Shown in pieces: positions 26,670-34,795 of a stretch of DNA of 64,000 bases. How positions within the stretch are numbered: position 1 is the first letter of the stretch; each line of letters opens with the position of its first letter. Position numbers and translations under genes: made by a program. Origin of the DNA: JAIPAN01 sp040403555 (GTDB lineage Bacteria; Bacteroidota; Bacteroidia; Sphingobacteriales; Sphingobacteriaceae); assembly GCA_040403555.1 (NCBI GenBank), contig JBBAKN010000003.1, positions 248,001 to 312,000 of the forward strand. Reading direction: 5' to 3'. The notes under the pieces were generated by a model, which was not told where the DNA came from, made no database searches, and worked only from the letters and a program-made list of their open reading frames with translations.

Positions 26670-27122
26670 TTAAGAAAATTGTAGCGTTTCTACACCGAAT
26701 TTATTTAAAAAATCTACCCCTTCATCGCTAGGCAGGCCTTTATACTCGGCGTATGAATTTTTAAATCTTACTTTCTTAATCCCTGAAGAAAAGATGAGCC
26801 GAGCGCAAGAGAGGCAGGGAGATAGTGTGAGGTATAAGGTTGCCCCTTCTAAGGTTGCTCCATTTTTAACTGCATACAGAATGGCGTTCTCTTCGGCATG
26901 CAAAGCTAGTGAACAGCTATTCTTACTATCTCTGGGGCAGCCCACATTAGGAAATTCTTCATCGCAATTATGGGTGCCCGCTGGTGGCCCATTATAGCCA
27001 ATAGAAATAATACGGGTGTCCTTAGTAAGAACTGCCCCGACCTGGGCCTTTACGCAATGAGAGCGCTGGGCCAGGTCGGTGGCTAAATTCATAAAAATGC
27101 TATCGAAACTTGGTTTACTCAA
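26670..27122 (-). CDS. Deoxycytidylate (dCMP) deaminase family protein
   Basis: 150 residues, zinc cytidine/deoxycytidylate deaminase fold. Zinc and proton-shuttle motif HAEENA at 75-80 and the ligand pair PCLSC at 102-106. SIGYNGPPAGTHNCDEE at 40-56 is typical of dCMP deaminase (ComEB-type), which makes dUMP for thymidylate synthesis. The start codon is TTG at 27122 (TTGAGTAAACCA); the alternative internal ATG (MNLATDL) would remove conserved N-terminal residues. It converges with the peroxidase gene across 6 bases and sits 11 bases after the sugar transporter gene, probably in its transcript. Confidence 0.9.
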   Translation of the reverse strand: MSKPSFDSIFMNLATDLAQRSHCVKAQVGAVLTKDTRIISIGYNGPPAGTHNCDEEFPNVGCPRDSKNSCSLALHAEENAILYAVKNGATLEGATLYLTLSPCLSCARLIFSSGIKKVRFKNSYAEYKGLPSDEGVDFLNKFGVETLQFS

Positions 27123-27133
27123 GGTGTAAAGAA

Positions 27134-28558
27134 TTAATGGCCGGAGGCCATATTTTTATCAAAACTAATTCCCTGAGCCTTTAAAATACCGCTCACTTTC
27201 CACGCATAAAAAGCTAAATAGGTAAAACAAGCAATTCCTATAACATAACTGTATTGGATACCCGTAAATTCTGATACATACCCTTGTAACCAACTTACTA
27301 TACCACCACCCATAATCATCATAATTAAAAAGCTACTTCCTTGGCTGGTATTTTTACCGAGTCCGCTAACGGCTAGCGTGAAAATACAAGGCCATAAGGT
27401 ACTGCAAAACAAGCCTACGCTTGTAAATGCATACACACTCAGCATACCAGTAGTTAACATACCTACACACAGTGCCAAAATGCCCACTGTAGAAAAAATA
27501 AATAACATACGAGCCGGATTGGCTTTACTTAAAATATCGGCAAGTATTAATACTAGAATAATAAGGCCATAAACATAGAACGGGGCTAAATTGTGATTGG
27601 CAAGCGCATTTACCAATAGAAATACCCCAAATGCCAAATAAGGCGCTACAAAGCGTAATACTTTTTGCAAACTGATATTTGACGTAAATGCTTCCACAGC
27701 ACCTGTCCAACGACCAATCATCATACTGGCCCAATACAATGAAATATAGGGGGCAATGTCTTTAATGGCAAAGCCTAAATCTTTTTCCATATAAGCAGGT
27801 AAATTACTTGCTGTCGATACCTCCACGCCTACGTATACAAAAATGGCAATCATGCCTAAAACCAATTGCGGATATTTTAAGGCTGAGCCTTTTAACCCAT
27901 CTTCGGTGCTTTCTACCAAGGCTGGTTTATCTGGTATTGATGAAAATTTGAGGAATAAACCCACTACTAAAAATGCAGCGCCCAACACTAAATAAGGAAT
28001 TTTAACACTCTCTATACTGATATTGGTTGTAGTGCTTGTACTGGCTCCAAAAATGGCAAAACTTACAATTAAGGGGCCAATGGTGGTTCCAAAATTATTA
28101 ATACCACCTGCTAATATTAAACGTTGAGATCCTGTTGTAATAGGCCCCATAGCAATGGCTAATGGATTGGCTACGATTTGTTGAAGTGAAAATCCCAATC
28201 CAACTATAAATAAACCCGAAAGCATGAGTGGAAATGAACCAAGATTTGCTGCTGGATAAAACAATAAGGTACCAAAAGCTGAAATAACTAAGCCCAGTGC
28301 TAGTCCATTTTTATAGCCTATGGTATTAATCACATCTTTTTCGAGTAACACCGAAATACCCATATAAATTAAGGATCCTACGGTATAGGCAATATAAAAG
28401 GCTAAAGAAACTAACTGACTTTGACTTTGCGTTAAATCAAAAGCTTGTCTGAATACCGGGATTAAAATATCGTTGCTTGCGGCAACAAACCCCCAGAAGA
28501 AAAAAACGGTTACTAAGGGTATAAATTGACCCCATTTGGTATGTGAATTTGGTTCCAT
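27134..28558 (-). CDS. Sugar MFS transporter (FucP / GluP-like)
   Basis: 474 residues with about 12 membrane helices. The opening FIPLVTVFFFWGFVAASND (residues ~13-31) and LSLAFYIAYTVGSLIY-like helix 2, with an acidic residue after the first helix, are typical of the FucP/glucose-galactose sugar:H+ symporter branch of the MFS. The FVVGLGFSLQQIVANPLAI-type helix 4 sequence is also present (IVGLGFSLQQIVANPLAIA). The exact sugar is unknown. The dCMP deaminase follows. The divergent LysE-type gene starts 147 bases away; the gap shows no clear promoter box. Confidence 0.87.
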   Translation of the reverse strand: MEPNSHTKWGQFIPLVTVFFFWGFVAASNDILIPVFRQAFDLTQSQSQLVSLAFYIAYTVGSLIYMGISVLLEKDVINTIGYKNGLALGLVISAFGTLLFYPAANLGSFPLMLSGLFIVGLGFSLQQIVANPLAIAMGPITTGSQRLILAGGINNFGTTIGPLIVSFAIFGASTSTTTNISIESVKIPYLVLGAAFLVVGLFLKFSSIPDKPALVESTEDGLKGSALKYPQLVLGMIAIFVYVGVEVSTASNLPAYMEKDLGFAIKDIAPYISLYWASMMIGRWTGAVEAFTSNISLQKVLRFVAPYLAFGVFLLVNALANHNLAPFYVYGLIILVLILADILSKANPARMLFIFSTVGILALCVGMLTTGMLSVYAFTSVGLFCSTLWPCIFTLAVSGLGKNTSQGSSFLIMMIMGGGIVSWLQGYVSEFTGIQYSYVIGIACFTYLAFYAWKVSGILKAQGISFDKNMASGH

Positions 28559-28692
28559 AATGTTGTGTAATGTTAATTTTGGTTTATTGGTTTAGTATAG
28601 CTAACATACTTATTTTTTTTGAAACAGCGTATTATTAACAAAAGTGTGAAAGCTTTGTAGTGTTTTTAGCACATAAAATCGGATATTAGCAT

Positions 28693-28699
28693 AAGGAGG
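28693..28699 (+). promoter_or_regulatory. Unusually strong Shine-Dalgarno sequence before the LysE-type gene
   Basis: AAGGAGG lies 6 bases before the ATG at 28706. It is a perfect complement of the 16S anti-SD sequence. Bacteroidota genes rarely carry such a site and no other gene start in this window shows one as strong. Confidence 0.6.
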
Positions 28700-28705
28700 A
28701 AGACG

Positions 28706-29332
28706 ATGGAAATTATAATTTCAGGGATAGGCATGGGCATTATACTGTCTTTTTTAACCGGACCGGTATTTTTTGCCCTGATTAAAACCAGTATAGAAAA
28801 AGGCTTTTATGCCGGCATGGCATTAGCGGCTGGGGTGGTACTTAGCGATGGTATTTTTGTGGCCTTAAGTTTGTTTGGTTCTAGTTATGTATCTAAGGGA
28901 AGTGCCTATCTAGATTATATCGGCTATGCAGGTGCTGTTATTTTATTGAGTATTGGAATTTTTTACCTTCTTAAAAAGGTAAAGTTAGAATTCGAAGAAA
29001 ACACTTCCAAAACTAAAAAACTAGGCTATTTCCTAAAAGGTTTTGCCATGTGCATTTTTAATCCATCCTTACTATTGTATTGGATTAGTGTAACTAGCGG
29101 TGTAATTTCTGTAGCCGGAGGCTATAACCCCAACATCATTGTACCCTTTTTTGCCGCTATTTTAATTACCCAGTTTAGCCTAGATACACTAAAGGCCTAC
29201 TTTGCCAATAAACTGCGTAACCGTATTACGGTACATAATTTGATTGTATTGAATCGGGTAGCTGGTACCCTACTGATTATTTTTGCTGCAAAACTAATAT
29301 ACAGTTTGGTGGTAAACCATTCGTTACTTTAA
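28706..29332 (+). CDS. LysE/RhtB family amino acid exporter
   Basis: 208 residues with six predicted helices. The N-terminus GIGMGIILSFLTGPVFFALI (residues 7-26) is the LysE/RhtB signature around a conserved Pro, and KGFAMCIFNPSLLLYWISV (~112-130) is the second family motif. Members export amino acids or related small molecules. The LysE family in Bacteroidota is broad and the substrate is unknown. A strong Shine-Dalgarno site suggests efficient translation or a gene acquired from elsewhere. Its end overlaps the end of the convergent PurF-family gene by 4 bases. Confidence 0.87.
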   Translation: MEIIISGIGMGIILSFLTGPVFFALIKTSIEKGFYAGMALAAGVVLSDGIFVALSLFGSSYVSKGSAYLDYIGYAGAVILLSIGIFYLLKKVKLEFEENTSKTKKLGYFLKGFAMCIFNPSLLLYWISVTSGVISVAGGYNPNIIVPFFAAILITQFSLDTLKAYFANKLRNRITVHNLIVLNRVAGTLLIIFAAKLIYSLVVNHSLL

Positions 29333-31230
29333 TACGCCCGTTGGTTATTCCCTTCTACCCAATTCATAAAAGCCTGATTGACTACTTTATTTCCACCTGG
29401 AGTAGGGTAATTACCCGAAAAATACCAATCGCCTAAATGCTTTGGACAAGCTGCATGTAGGTTTTCCAATTTCTGATAAATAACTTCTACTTGAGCATGA
29501 ATGCCCGCCGGAGTAACAATTTTAGCAATTCGATTAGAAATTTCTTCGTCGGTGAAAAGAGCGTACAAAGCCTGGACTAAGTTTTTCTTTTTCATACTGC
29601 TTGTAGCCTTAGCTTGTAAACAAGCTTCATAGGTGTCTTGTATAAGTTGCTCTTTGTCTTGTTCTCTTAGCAAAGAAATCATGGCCTCAAAGGCTACAAA
29701 TTCGCCCATTTTAGACATATCTATGCCATAACAATCGGGGTAGCGAATTTGAGGGGCGGAAGAAACTACAATAATCTTTTTGGGGTGCAAACGATCTAAA
29801 ATGCGTAAAATGCTTTGTTTTAAGGTAGTTCCCCGAACAATAGAATCATCTAACACCACCAAGGTATCTTCTTGTGCTTTTATTAGACCGTAGGTAGTAT
29901 CGTATACATGAGCCACCATGTCACCTCTATCGGCATCTTGGGCAATAAAAGTGCGCAATTTAGCATCTTTAAGGGCAATTTTCTCCACCCTCGGCGCCAT
30001 TTTTAGCATTGCTTCTAACTCGTCATCAGTAATTTTATCGACACGGTTTAATAAGGTATTTTTTTGCACGTGTTTGATGTGCTTATGTACCCCTTCTACC
30101 AAACCATAAAAAGCTACTTCGGCGGTATTTGGAATAAAAGAAAATACAGTATTTTCTAAATCGTTGTGTATTGCGGATAAAATTTGCGGGCATAATAAGC
30201 GCCCTAATTGTTTGCGTTCGCGGTAAATATCGGCATCGCTGCCTCTAGAGAAATAAATACGCTCAAAAGAACATGATTTTTGTTCTACGGGTTGGCTAAA
30301 TTGTTCTTCGCTAATGCGTCCATCTTTTTTGGCAATTAGCGCATAGCCTGGCTTGATTTCCTTCACGGCATTTATAGGCACATTAAAGGCGGTTTGGATA
30401 GCGGGGCGCTCGGATGCAACCACTAACACTTCATCATCGGCATAGTAAAAAGCCGGTCGAATGCCCGCCGGATCACGCATTACAAAAGCATCACCGTGGC
30501 CAATAATACCTGCAATGGTATACCCTCCATCCCAAGTTTTTGCCGAACGACGCAGTATATTGGCTACATCCAAATCTTCGGCAATTTTATGCGTAATTTC
30601 TACATTGCTTAGGCCTTTAGCATTGTAACTATCAAAAATTTCTTGATTTTCTACGTCTAAGAAATGGCCTATTTTTTCTAAAACCGTTACGGTATCTGCT
30701 TTTTCTTTAGGATGCTGACCAAGTTCGTATAATTGCTCTAGCAATTCGTCAACATTGGTCATGTTAAAATTGCCACAAACAACCAAATTACGGGTCATCC
30801 AATTGTTTTGGCGTAAAAAGGGGTGACAACTTTCGATGCTGTTTTTTCCGTGGGTGCCGTAGCGCAAGTGACCCATGAGTACTTCGCCGGTAAAACTGAT
30901 ATTTTCTTTCAGCCAATTGGCATCGGCTAACAGCTCGGGTGTGTTTTCCTGAACGTCTACAAATTTCTTTTGTACGTATTCAAATATATCGGAAACCGCT
31001 TTCGAGCCCATAGCTCTATGCCTGCTGATGTAGCGGGTACCAGGCTTCATGTCTAATTTAATGGTTGCAATACCGGCGCCATCTTGGCCGCGGTTATGCT
31101 GTTTTTCCATTAATAAGTAGAGTTTATTAAGGCCGTAGAAAGGCGTACCGTATTTATCTTGGTAGTAAGATAGCGGTTTTAACAATCGGATGAGGGCAAT
31201 GCCGCACTCGTGTTTTATGGGTTCGCTCAT
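29329..31230 (-). CDS. Long PurF-family amidophosphoribosyltransferase
   Basis: 633 residues. N-terminal nucleophile glutaminase: Cys9 in EPIKHECGIALI after an 8-residue propeptide, with KQHNRGQDGAG at 43-53 and MGHLRYGTHGK further on. The phosphoribosyltransferase half carries VVLDDSIVRGTTLKQSILR, the PRPP-binding loop. About 130 residues are extra compared with standard PurF (~470-505), spread between an insert after residue 350 and a C-terminal tail. I recall such ~630-residue forms as a second PurF-like protein in Bacteroidota beside the normal PurF, so the purine role is probable but not certain. A TAnnTTTG box lies 17 bases upstream of the ATG. Confidence 0.82.
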   Translation of the reverse strand: MSEPIKHECGIALIRLLKPLSYYQDKYGTPFYGLNKLYLLMEKQHNRGQDGAGIATIKLDMKPGTRYISRHRAMGSKAVSDIFEYVQKKFVDVQENTPELLADANWLKENISFTGEVLMGHLRYGTHGKNSIESCHPFLRQNNWMTRNLVVCGNFNMTNVDELLEQLYELGQHPKEKADTVTVLEKIGHFLDVENQEIFDSYNAKGLSNVEITHKIAEDLDVANILRRSAKTWDGGYTIAGIIGHGDAFVMRDPAGIRPAFYYADDEVLVVASERPAIQTAFNVPINAVKEIKPGYALIAKKDGRISEEQFSQPVEQKSCSFERIYFSRGSDADIYRERKQLGRLLCPQILSAIHNDLENTVFSFIPNTAEVAFYGLVEGVHKHIKHVQKNTLLNRVDKITDDELEAMLKMAPRVEKIALKDAKLRTFIAQDADRGDMVAHVYDTTYGLIKAQEDTLVVLDDSIVRGTTLKQSILRILDRLHPKKIIVVSSAPQIRYPDCYGIDMSKMGEFVAFEAMISLLREQDKEQLIQDTYEACLQAKATSSMKKKNLVQALYALFTDEEISNRIAKIVTPAGIHAQVEVIYQKLENLHAACPKHLGDWYFSGNYPTPGGNKVVNQAFMNWVEGNNQRAY

Positions 31231-31247
31231 GGTGTTGGATGAGCTAA

Positions 31248-31255
31248 CAAAAGTA
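31248..31255 (-). promoter_or_regulatory. Candidate Bacteroidota -7 box (TACTTTTG) of the PurF-family gene
   Basis: Minus-strand TACTTTTG is an exact TAnnTTTG match ending 17 bases before the ATG at 31230. It implies a leader of about ten bases. Confidence 0.4.
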
Positions 31256-31284
31256 AGGATTTAATTGAATAAATCACTGCCTTG

Positions 31285-32601
31285 CTACAACTTCTCTCCG
31301 TGCTGGCTCAAATCTAAGCCTTCCTGTTCATCGGCTGCACTTACTCGAAGTGGACTGATTAAATCGGTTAGTTTTAATAAAGCCATAGAACCTACAAAAG
31401 CAAAAACAGAAACGCCTACTAAAGCCAAACTTTGCACCAAAAATAAATGTGTTTCGCCAAAAAGCAAACCATTACCCGTGGTATTGGCCCCATTTACCGC
31501 AGTATGGGCAAATACGCCAGTAAGTAACATGCCTACCATCCCTCCTACGCCGTGGCAGGGAAATACATCTAGGGTATCGTCTAGTCCAGTGCGGCTACGC
31601 CAGTCTACCAAAATATTGCTCACTAAAGCTGCAACTGCGCCAATTATTAAAGAGTGTGGAATGCTTACAAAACCGGCTGCGGGAGTAATGGCTACCAAGC
31701 CCACTACTGCTGCAATGCAGGTTCCCATAGCCGAGGGTTTACGACCTTTCCAAGCATCAAAGAAAATCCAACTCAAGGCTGCTGCAGAAGAGGCTGTCAT
31801 GGTGGTAGCCATAGCTGTAACAGCTAATGTTGATGCGCCAAAAGCAGAGCCGGCATTAAAGCCATACCAACCAAACCACAACAGGCCAGTGCCCAATAAT
31901 ACGTAGGTTATACGGGCTGGAGTATGAGATACTTCATTGCGTTTTTTTAGATAAAGGGCCGAGGCCAATGCTGCCCAACCTGCCGACATATGTACTACGG
32001 TTCCGCCGGCAAAATCTAAAACGCCCAACTTGAACAAAATACCATCGGGATGCCAAGTTGCATGAGCCAATGGGGCATAAATGAAAATGAAAAACAAACA
32101 AATAAACAAGGTGTAAGAAATAAAACGAATACGCTCTGCAAAAGCGCCTGTAATGAGCGCAGGTGTAATAATGGCAAATTTTAATTGATACATAGCAAAC
32201 AATAAAAATGGAATGGTTGGTGCCAATTTCCAAGGCTGTCCGTCTATTACCCCATTCATCATAAAGTAGGTACTTGGGTTGCCAATAAAACCACCCATGC
32301 TTTCACCGAAGGCTAAGCTAAAGCCAAATACTACCCACATAACAGTAATGAGTACCATGCAAATAAAACTTTGCAACATGGTTGATATGACATTCTTTTT
32401 ATTCACCATTCCGCCGTAAAAGAAAGCCAAACCCGGAGTCATAATTAATACCAGAGCGGTGGCAGTTAACATCCAAGCGGTATCGGCTGTGTTAATAGAT
32501 GTGTGTATTGGTATTGATTTGGGTATAGATGGAAAGCAAAAAGCCAATACCACAATAAGGAATAGAATAATAAAGGGGAATTTGGATAAACTTTTTGCCA
32601 T
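31285..32601 (-). CDS. amtB: Ammonium transporter
   Basis: 438 residues. An N-terminal signal-like helix (residues 8-24) is followed by 11 helices of the Amt/Rh fold. Seen: DTAWMLTATALVLIMTPGLAFFYGGMV (within 41-67), FLLFAMYQLKFAIITPAL, FAGGTVVHMSAGWAAL with the first pore His, and FPCHGVGGMVG with the second. The C-terminus SAADEQEGLDLSQHGEKL is the usual cytoplasmic tail. Its signal-peptide-like start is common in Bacteroidota Amt proteins. No glnK/PII gene lies beside it, although the two are often paired. A hairpin abuts the start codon. Confidence 0.93.
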   Translation of the reverse strand: MAKSLSKFPFIILFLIVVLAFCFPSIPKSIPIHTSINTADTAWMLTATALVLIMTPGLAFFYGGMVNKKNVISTMLQSFICMVLITVMWVVFGFSLAFGESMGGFIGNPSTYFMMNGVIDGQPWKLAPTIPFLLFAMYQLKFAIITPALITGAFAERIRFISYTLFICLFFIFIYAPLAHATWHPDGILFKLGVLDFAGGTVVHMSAGWAALASALYLKKRNEVSHTPARITYVLLGTGLLWFGWYGFNAGSAFGASTLAVTAMATTMTASSAAALSWIFFDAWKGRKPSAMGTCIAAVVGLVAITPAAGFVSIPHSLIIGAVAALVSNILVDWRSRTGLDDTLDVFPCHGVGGMVGMLLTGVFAHTAVNGANTTGNGLLFGETHLFLVQSLALVGVSVFAFVGSMALLKLTDLISPLRVSAADEQEGLDLSQHGEKL

Positions 32602-32603
32602 TT

Positions 32604-32639
32604 TTAGATATTTAGGACGACCTAGCTATAAATATCTAA
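32604..32639 (-). promoter_or_regulatory. Inverted repeat abutting the amtB start codon
   Basis: In the mRNA sense TTAGATATTTA and TAAATATCTAA form an 11-bp inverted repeat ending 2 bases before the amtB ATG. Inside lies a second small hairpin, TAGG-TCGT-CCTA. Folding would place the ribosome-binding region in a stem. It could also be a protein operator at the DNA level. No T run follows, so it is not a terminator. Confidence 0.5.
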
Positions 32640-32722
32640 TTTTTTAGCTGAAATGTTAAAAATGATTACTAACATTTGCAAAAAATGTGAACAAATGAAC
32701 CAAATTTTGGATTAAATGTGAT

Positions 32723-33529
32723 TTAAGACCAAATATTTTTCAATTTAAGGTGAGTTTTTTCACCAAAAAATAATTTTGTGCTCTTTTCAAAGGAAGAAGT
32801 ATAGTCAGAAACGAAAAATTGAAGTTTTTTTACTACAACTTTGTTCATTAAATTTAATTCAGTCAGTTTTTTCTGAACAGATTGGGCTACAATGGCTGCA
32901 GAATTAATAATTGTTACCTTTTCGTGATAAAATTCTTCAATTTCGGCTTGAATGAGCGGATAATGGGTGCATGCCAAAATTAAACTATCAATATTTTTTA
33001 ATTTCGGGGACGATAAATAGGAATTAATTACCGTTTTACTAATGGTATTGCTAAAAAAGCCTTCCTCTATTATGGGTGCCAAAAGTGGCGTGGCTAAAGA
33101 TTTAACTTCTATACCGGGTCGGGCTAATTTTAGTTTTTTAGCGTACAAATCTGAGTTAATGGTGGCTTTGGTACCAATTACCCCTACTATATTTAATTGG
33201 TTTTGTGCGGCTACAAATTCAACCACTGGATCAATTACATTGAGTACTGGAATTTTATCTCCGATAAATTCCACCAAATCATGGTAAGCCAAAGATGAAG
33301 CGGTATTGCAGGCAATAACAATCATTTTACACTGCTTATCGAGCAAAAATTGAGCAATTTTTAAGCTAAAGTATTTGATGGCTTCCGGCGATTTATCGCC
33401 ATAAGGCAAATGGGCAGTATCGCCAAAATAAACCAACTCTTCATTAGGCAATAGCTTATGAATGGCACTGGCAACGGTTAAACCGCCAATGCCCGAATCG
33501 AAAATACCTATGGGGAGTTTTGCGCTCAT
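32723..33529 (-). CDS. murI: Glutamate racemase
   Basis: 268 residues from the ATG at 33529 (MSAKLPIGIFDSGIGG). It converts L- to D-glutamate for peptidoglycan. Catalytic cysteines are C74 in VIACNTASS and C187 in ILACTHYPLI; GIFDSGIGGLTV opens the protein as usual. A TTG three codons upstream would also be in frame, but it lies inside the T run of the preceding terminator. It is the last gene of the leftward envelope block, separated from ompH by a hairpin terminator ending directly at its start codon. Confidence 0.93.
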   Translation of the reverse strand: MSAKLPIGIFDSGIGGLTVASAIHKLLPNEELVYFGDTAHLPYGDKSPEAIKYFSLKIAQFLLDKQCKMIVIACNTASSLAYHDLVEFIGDKIPVLNVIDPVVEFVAAQNQLNIVGVIGTKATINSDLYAKKLKLARPGIEVKSLATPLLAPIIEEGFFSNTISKTVINSYLSSPKLKNIDSLILACTHYPLIQAEIEEFYHEKVTIINSAAIVAQSVQKKLTELNLMNKVVVKKLQFFVSDYTSSFEKSTKLFFGEKTHLKLKNIWS

Positions 33530-33576
33530 ATAAAACAAAAATGCGAAGTCAACTTGAATTTATTGACTTCGCATTT
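33530..33576 (-). terminator. Hairpin terminator/attenuator between ompH and murI
   Basis: A perfect 13-bp inverted repeat AATGCGAAGTCAA / TTGACTTCGCATT with a 10-base loop, read on the minus strand, is followed by TTTGTTTTAT and then at once the murI ATG. It lies 20 bases after the ompH stop. Because murI begins where transcripts would end, it may attenuate read-through into murI. Confidence 0.75.
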
Positions 33577-33595
33577 AATTAAATTTTTGAGATAC

Positions 33596-34222
33596 TTATT
33601 TTTTCTTTGCTGGAGTAGCTGGTGCTTTTGTAGGAGCAACAGCAGGGGCAACAGGTGCTGGAGCAGCTGCGGCTGCGGCAGCAGCTAATTTAGCTTTAAC
33701 TACTTCTAAAATATCGTCGCCACCATCGAAGTAAACTACTCCTGGTTGAGATACATCAAAAACATAGGCGTAACCTTTTTCTTTAGCCACTGCTTTTACT
33801 GCTTTTTCTGCTTTTTCAAATACTGGTTGGTACATTTCAGAGCGTTTGGCATTTAATTCTTCTTGAGATTTTTGTTCGGTATCGGTGATACGTTTTTCCA
33901 TATCTTGAATCTCTTTACCTAAAACTTCTAACTCTTTACCCAAGGTTTCTTTGTTTGCTTCGCTCAGAGATTTATATTTCTCTTGGTAACTAACAATTTT
34001 TTTCTGACGCTCAGCATCCATTTGTTCCAAAGCACTTTGTTTTGCTTTAGCATAGGTTTGGAAAGCTGCATCGGCAACCTTCATTTCGGGCATTGATTGC
34101 AACAAATCGCTAGAATTGATATGACCAAACTTTTGTTGGGCTTGTGCGCTCAACACTAAAAAGCCTAGTACAAATGACAAGGCAGCTATTTTAATTGATT
34201 TTTTCATGTTATTATTGTTCAT
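33596..34222 (-). CDS. OmpH/Skp family periplasmic chaperone (second copy)
   Basis: 208 residues. Signal peptide inside MKKSIKIAALSFVLGFLVLS (starting at the sixth codon) with a cut after AQA. The mature protein has the Skp pattern: KFGHINSSDLLQSMPEM, then a long coiled coil (~residues 60-130; KQSALEQMDAERQKKI, LEVLGKEIQDMEKRI), then a short strand YAYVFDVSQPGVVYFD. Skp-like chaperones carry unfolded outer membrane proteins to the Bam complex. The last ~35 residues are an unusual Ala/Pro-rich tail ending PAKKK, not part of the fold. It sits 32 bases after the other ompH gene. Confidence 0.9.
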   Translation of the reverse strand: MNNNNMKKSIKIAALSFVLGFLVLSAQAQQKFGHINSSDLLQSMPEMKVADAAFQTYAKAKQSALEQMDAERQKKIVSYQEKYKSLSEANKETLGKELEVLGKEIQDMEKRITDTEQKSQEELNAKRSEMYQPVFEKAEKAVKAVAKEKGYAYVFDVSQPGVVYFDGGDDILEVVKAKLAAAAAAAAPAPVAPAVAPTKAPATPAKKK

Positions 34223-34254
34223 GTTTTTGGTTTACGATGTTACTAAAGTTTTTA

Positions 34255-34785
34255 TTATTTCGCAAATGTTACGGGTTTATATCCTAAACGTGTAATTACT
34301 TCATTGCTTCTATCTAAGCGGGCATTGGCATAAAGTATGGTTATATCACTGCCTTTATCAAACACTACATCCAACTGTTGATCTTCAGCCAAGGCCTGTA
34401 CGGCTTTAGCTACCCGTTCTTGTATGGGCTTAATTAAGCGGCTTCTTTGCTGAAACAATTCGCCTTCAAAGCCAAATTTTTGGCGTTGAAACTCTTTTGC
34501 TTGTTTTTCTTTTTCTACAATTTCTGCTTCGCGACGTTTACGCATATCATCAGTAAGCAATACTTGATCTGCCTGATAGGCTTTATACAACTTTTCAATA
34601 TCGGCAAATTTTGCATCTACTTCTTTTTGCCATTGGTCTGATAGGGCATCTAATTGCTTTTGTGCCGAATTGTATTCCGGAATATGCTTTAAGATGTATT
34701 CACTATCTACATATACAAAGCGTTGCGCCATACTACTAAAAAAAGCACCGCAAACGAGAAATAAGATAAGAGCTAATTTTTTCAT
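34255..34785 (-). CDS. OmpH/Skp family periplasmic chaperone (first copy)
   Basis: 176 residues. Signal peptide 1-20 (ending SSMA). The mature start QRFVYVDSEYILKHIPEY is the family opening; a coiled coil covers about 40-120, and the C-terminal strand reads LDVVFDKGSDITILYA. It has no low-complexity tail, unlike its neighbour. It follows bamA by 10 bases, so both chaperones are made with the translocase they serve. Duplicate ompH genes after bamA are usual in Bacteroidota. Confidence 0.92.
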   Translation of the reverse strand: MKKLALILFLVCGAFFSSMAQRFVYVDSEYILKHIPEYNSAQKQLDALSDQWQKEVDAKFADIEKLYKAYQADQVLLTDDMRKRREAEIVEKEKQAKEFQRQKFGFEGELFQQRSRLIKPIQERVAKAVQALAEDQQLDVVFDKGSDITILYANARLDRSNEVITRLGYKPVTFAK

Positions 34786-34795
34786 GCCTTTTTAA

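Noticed and set aside
31265..31906. Plus-strand frame of 213 codons
   Set aside because: Antisense to amtB, whose family motifs are clear; its Pro/Lys/Thr-rich product is typical of an antisense shadow.
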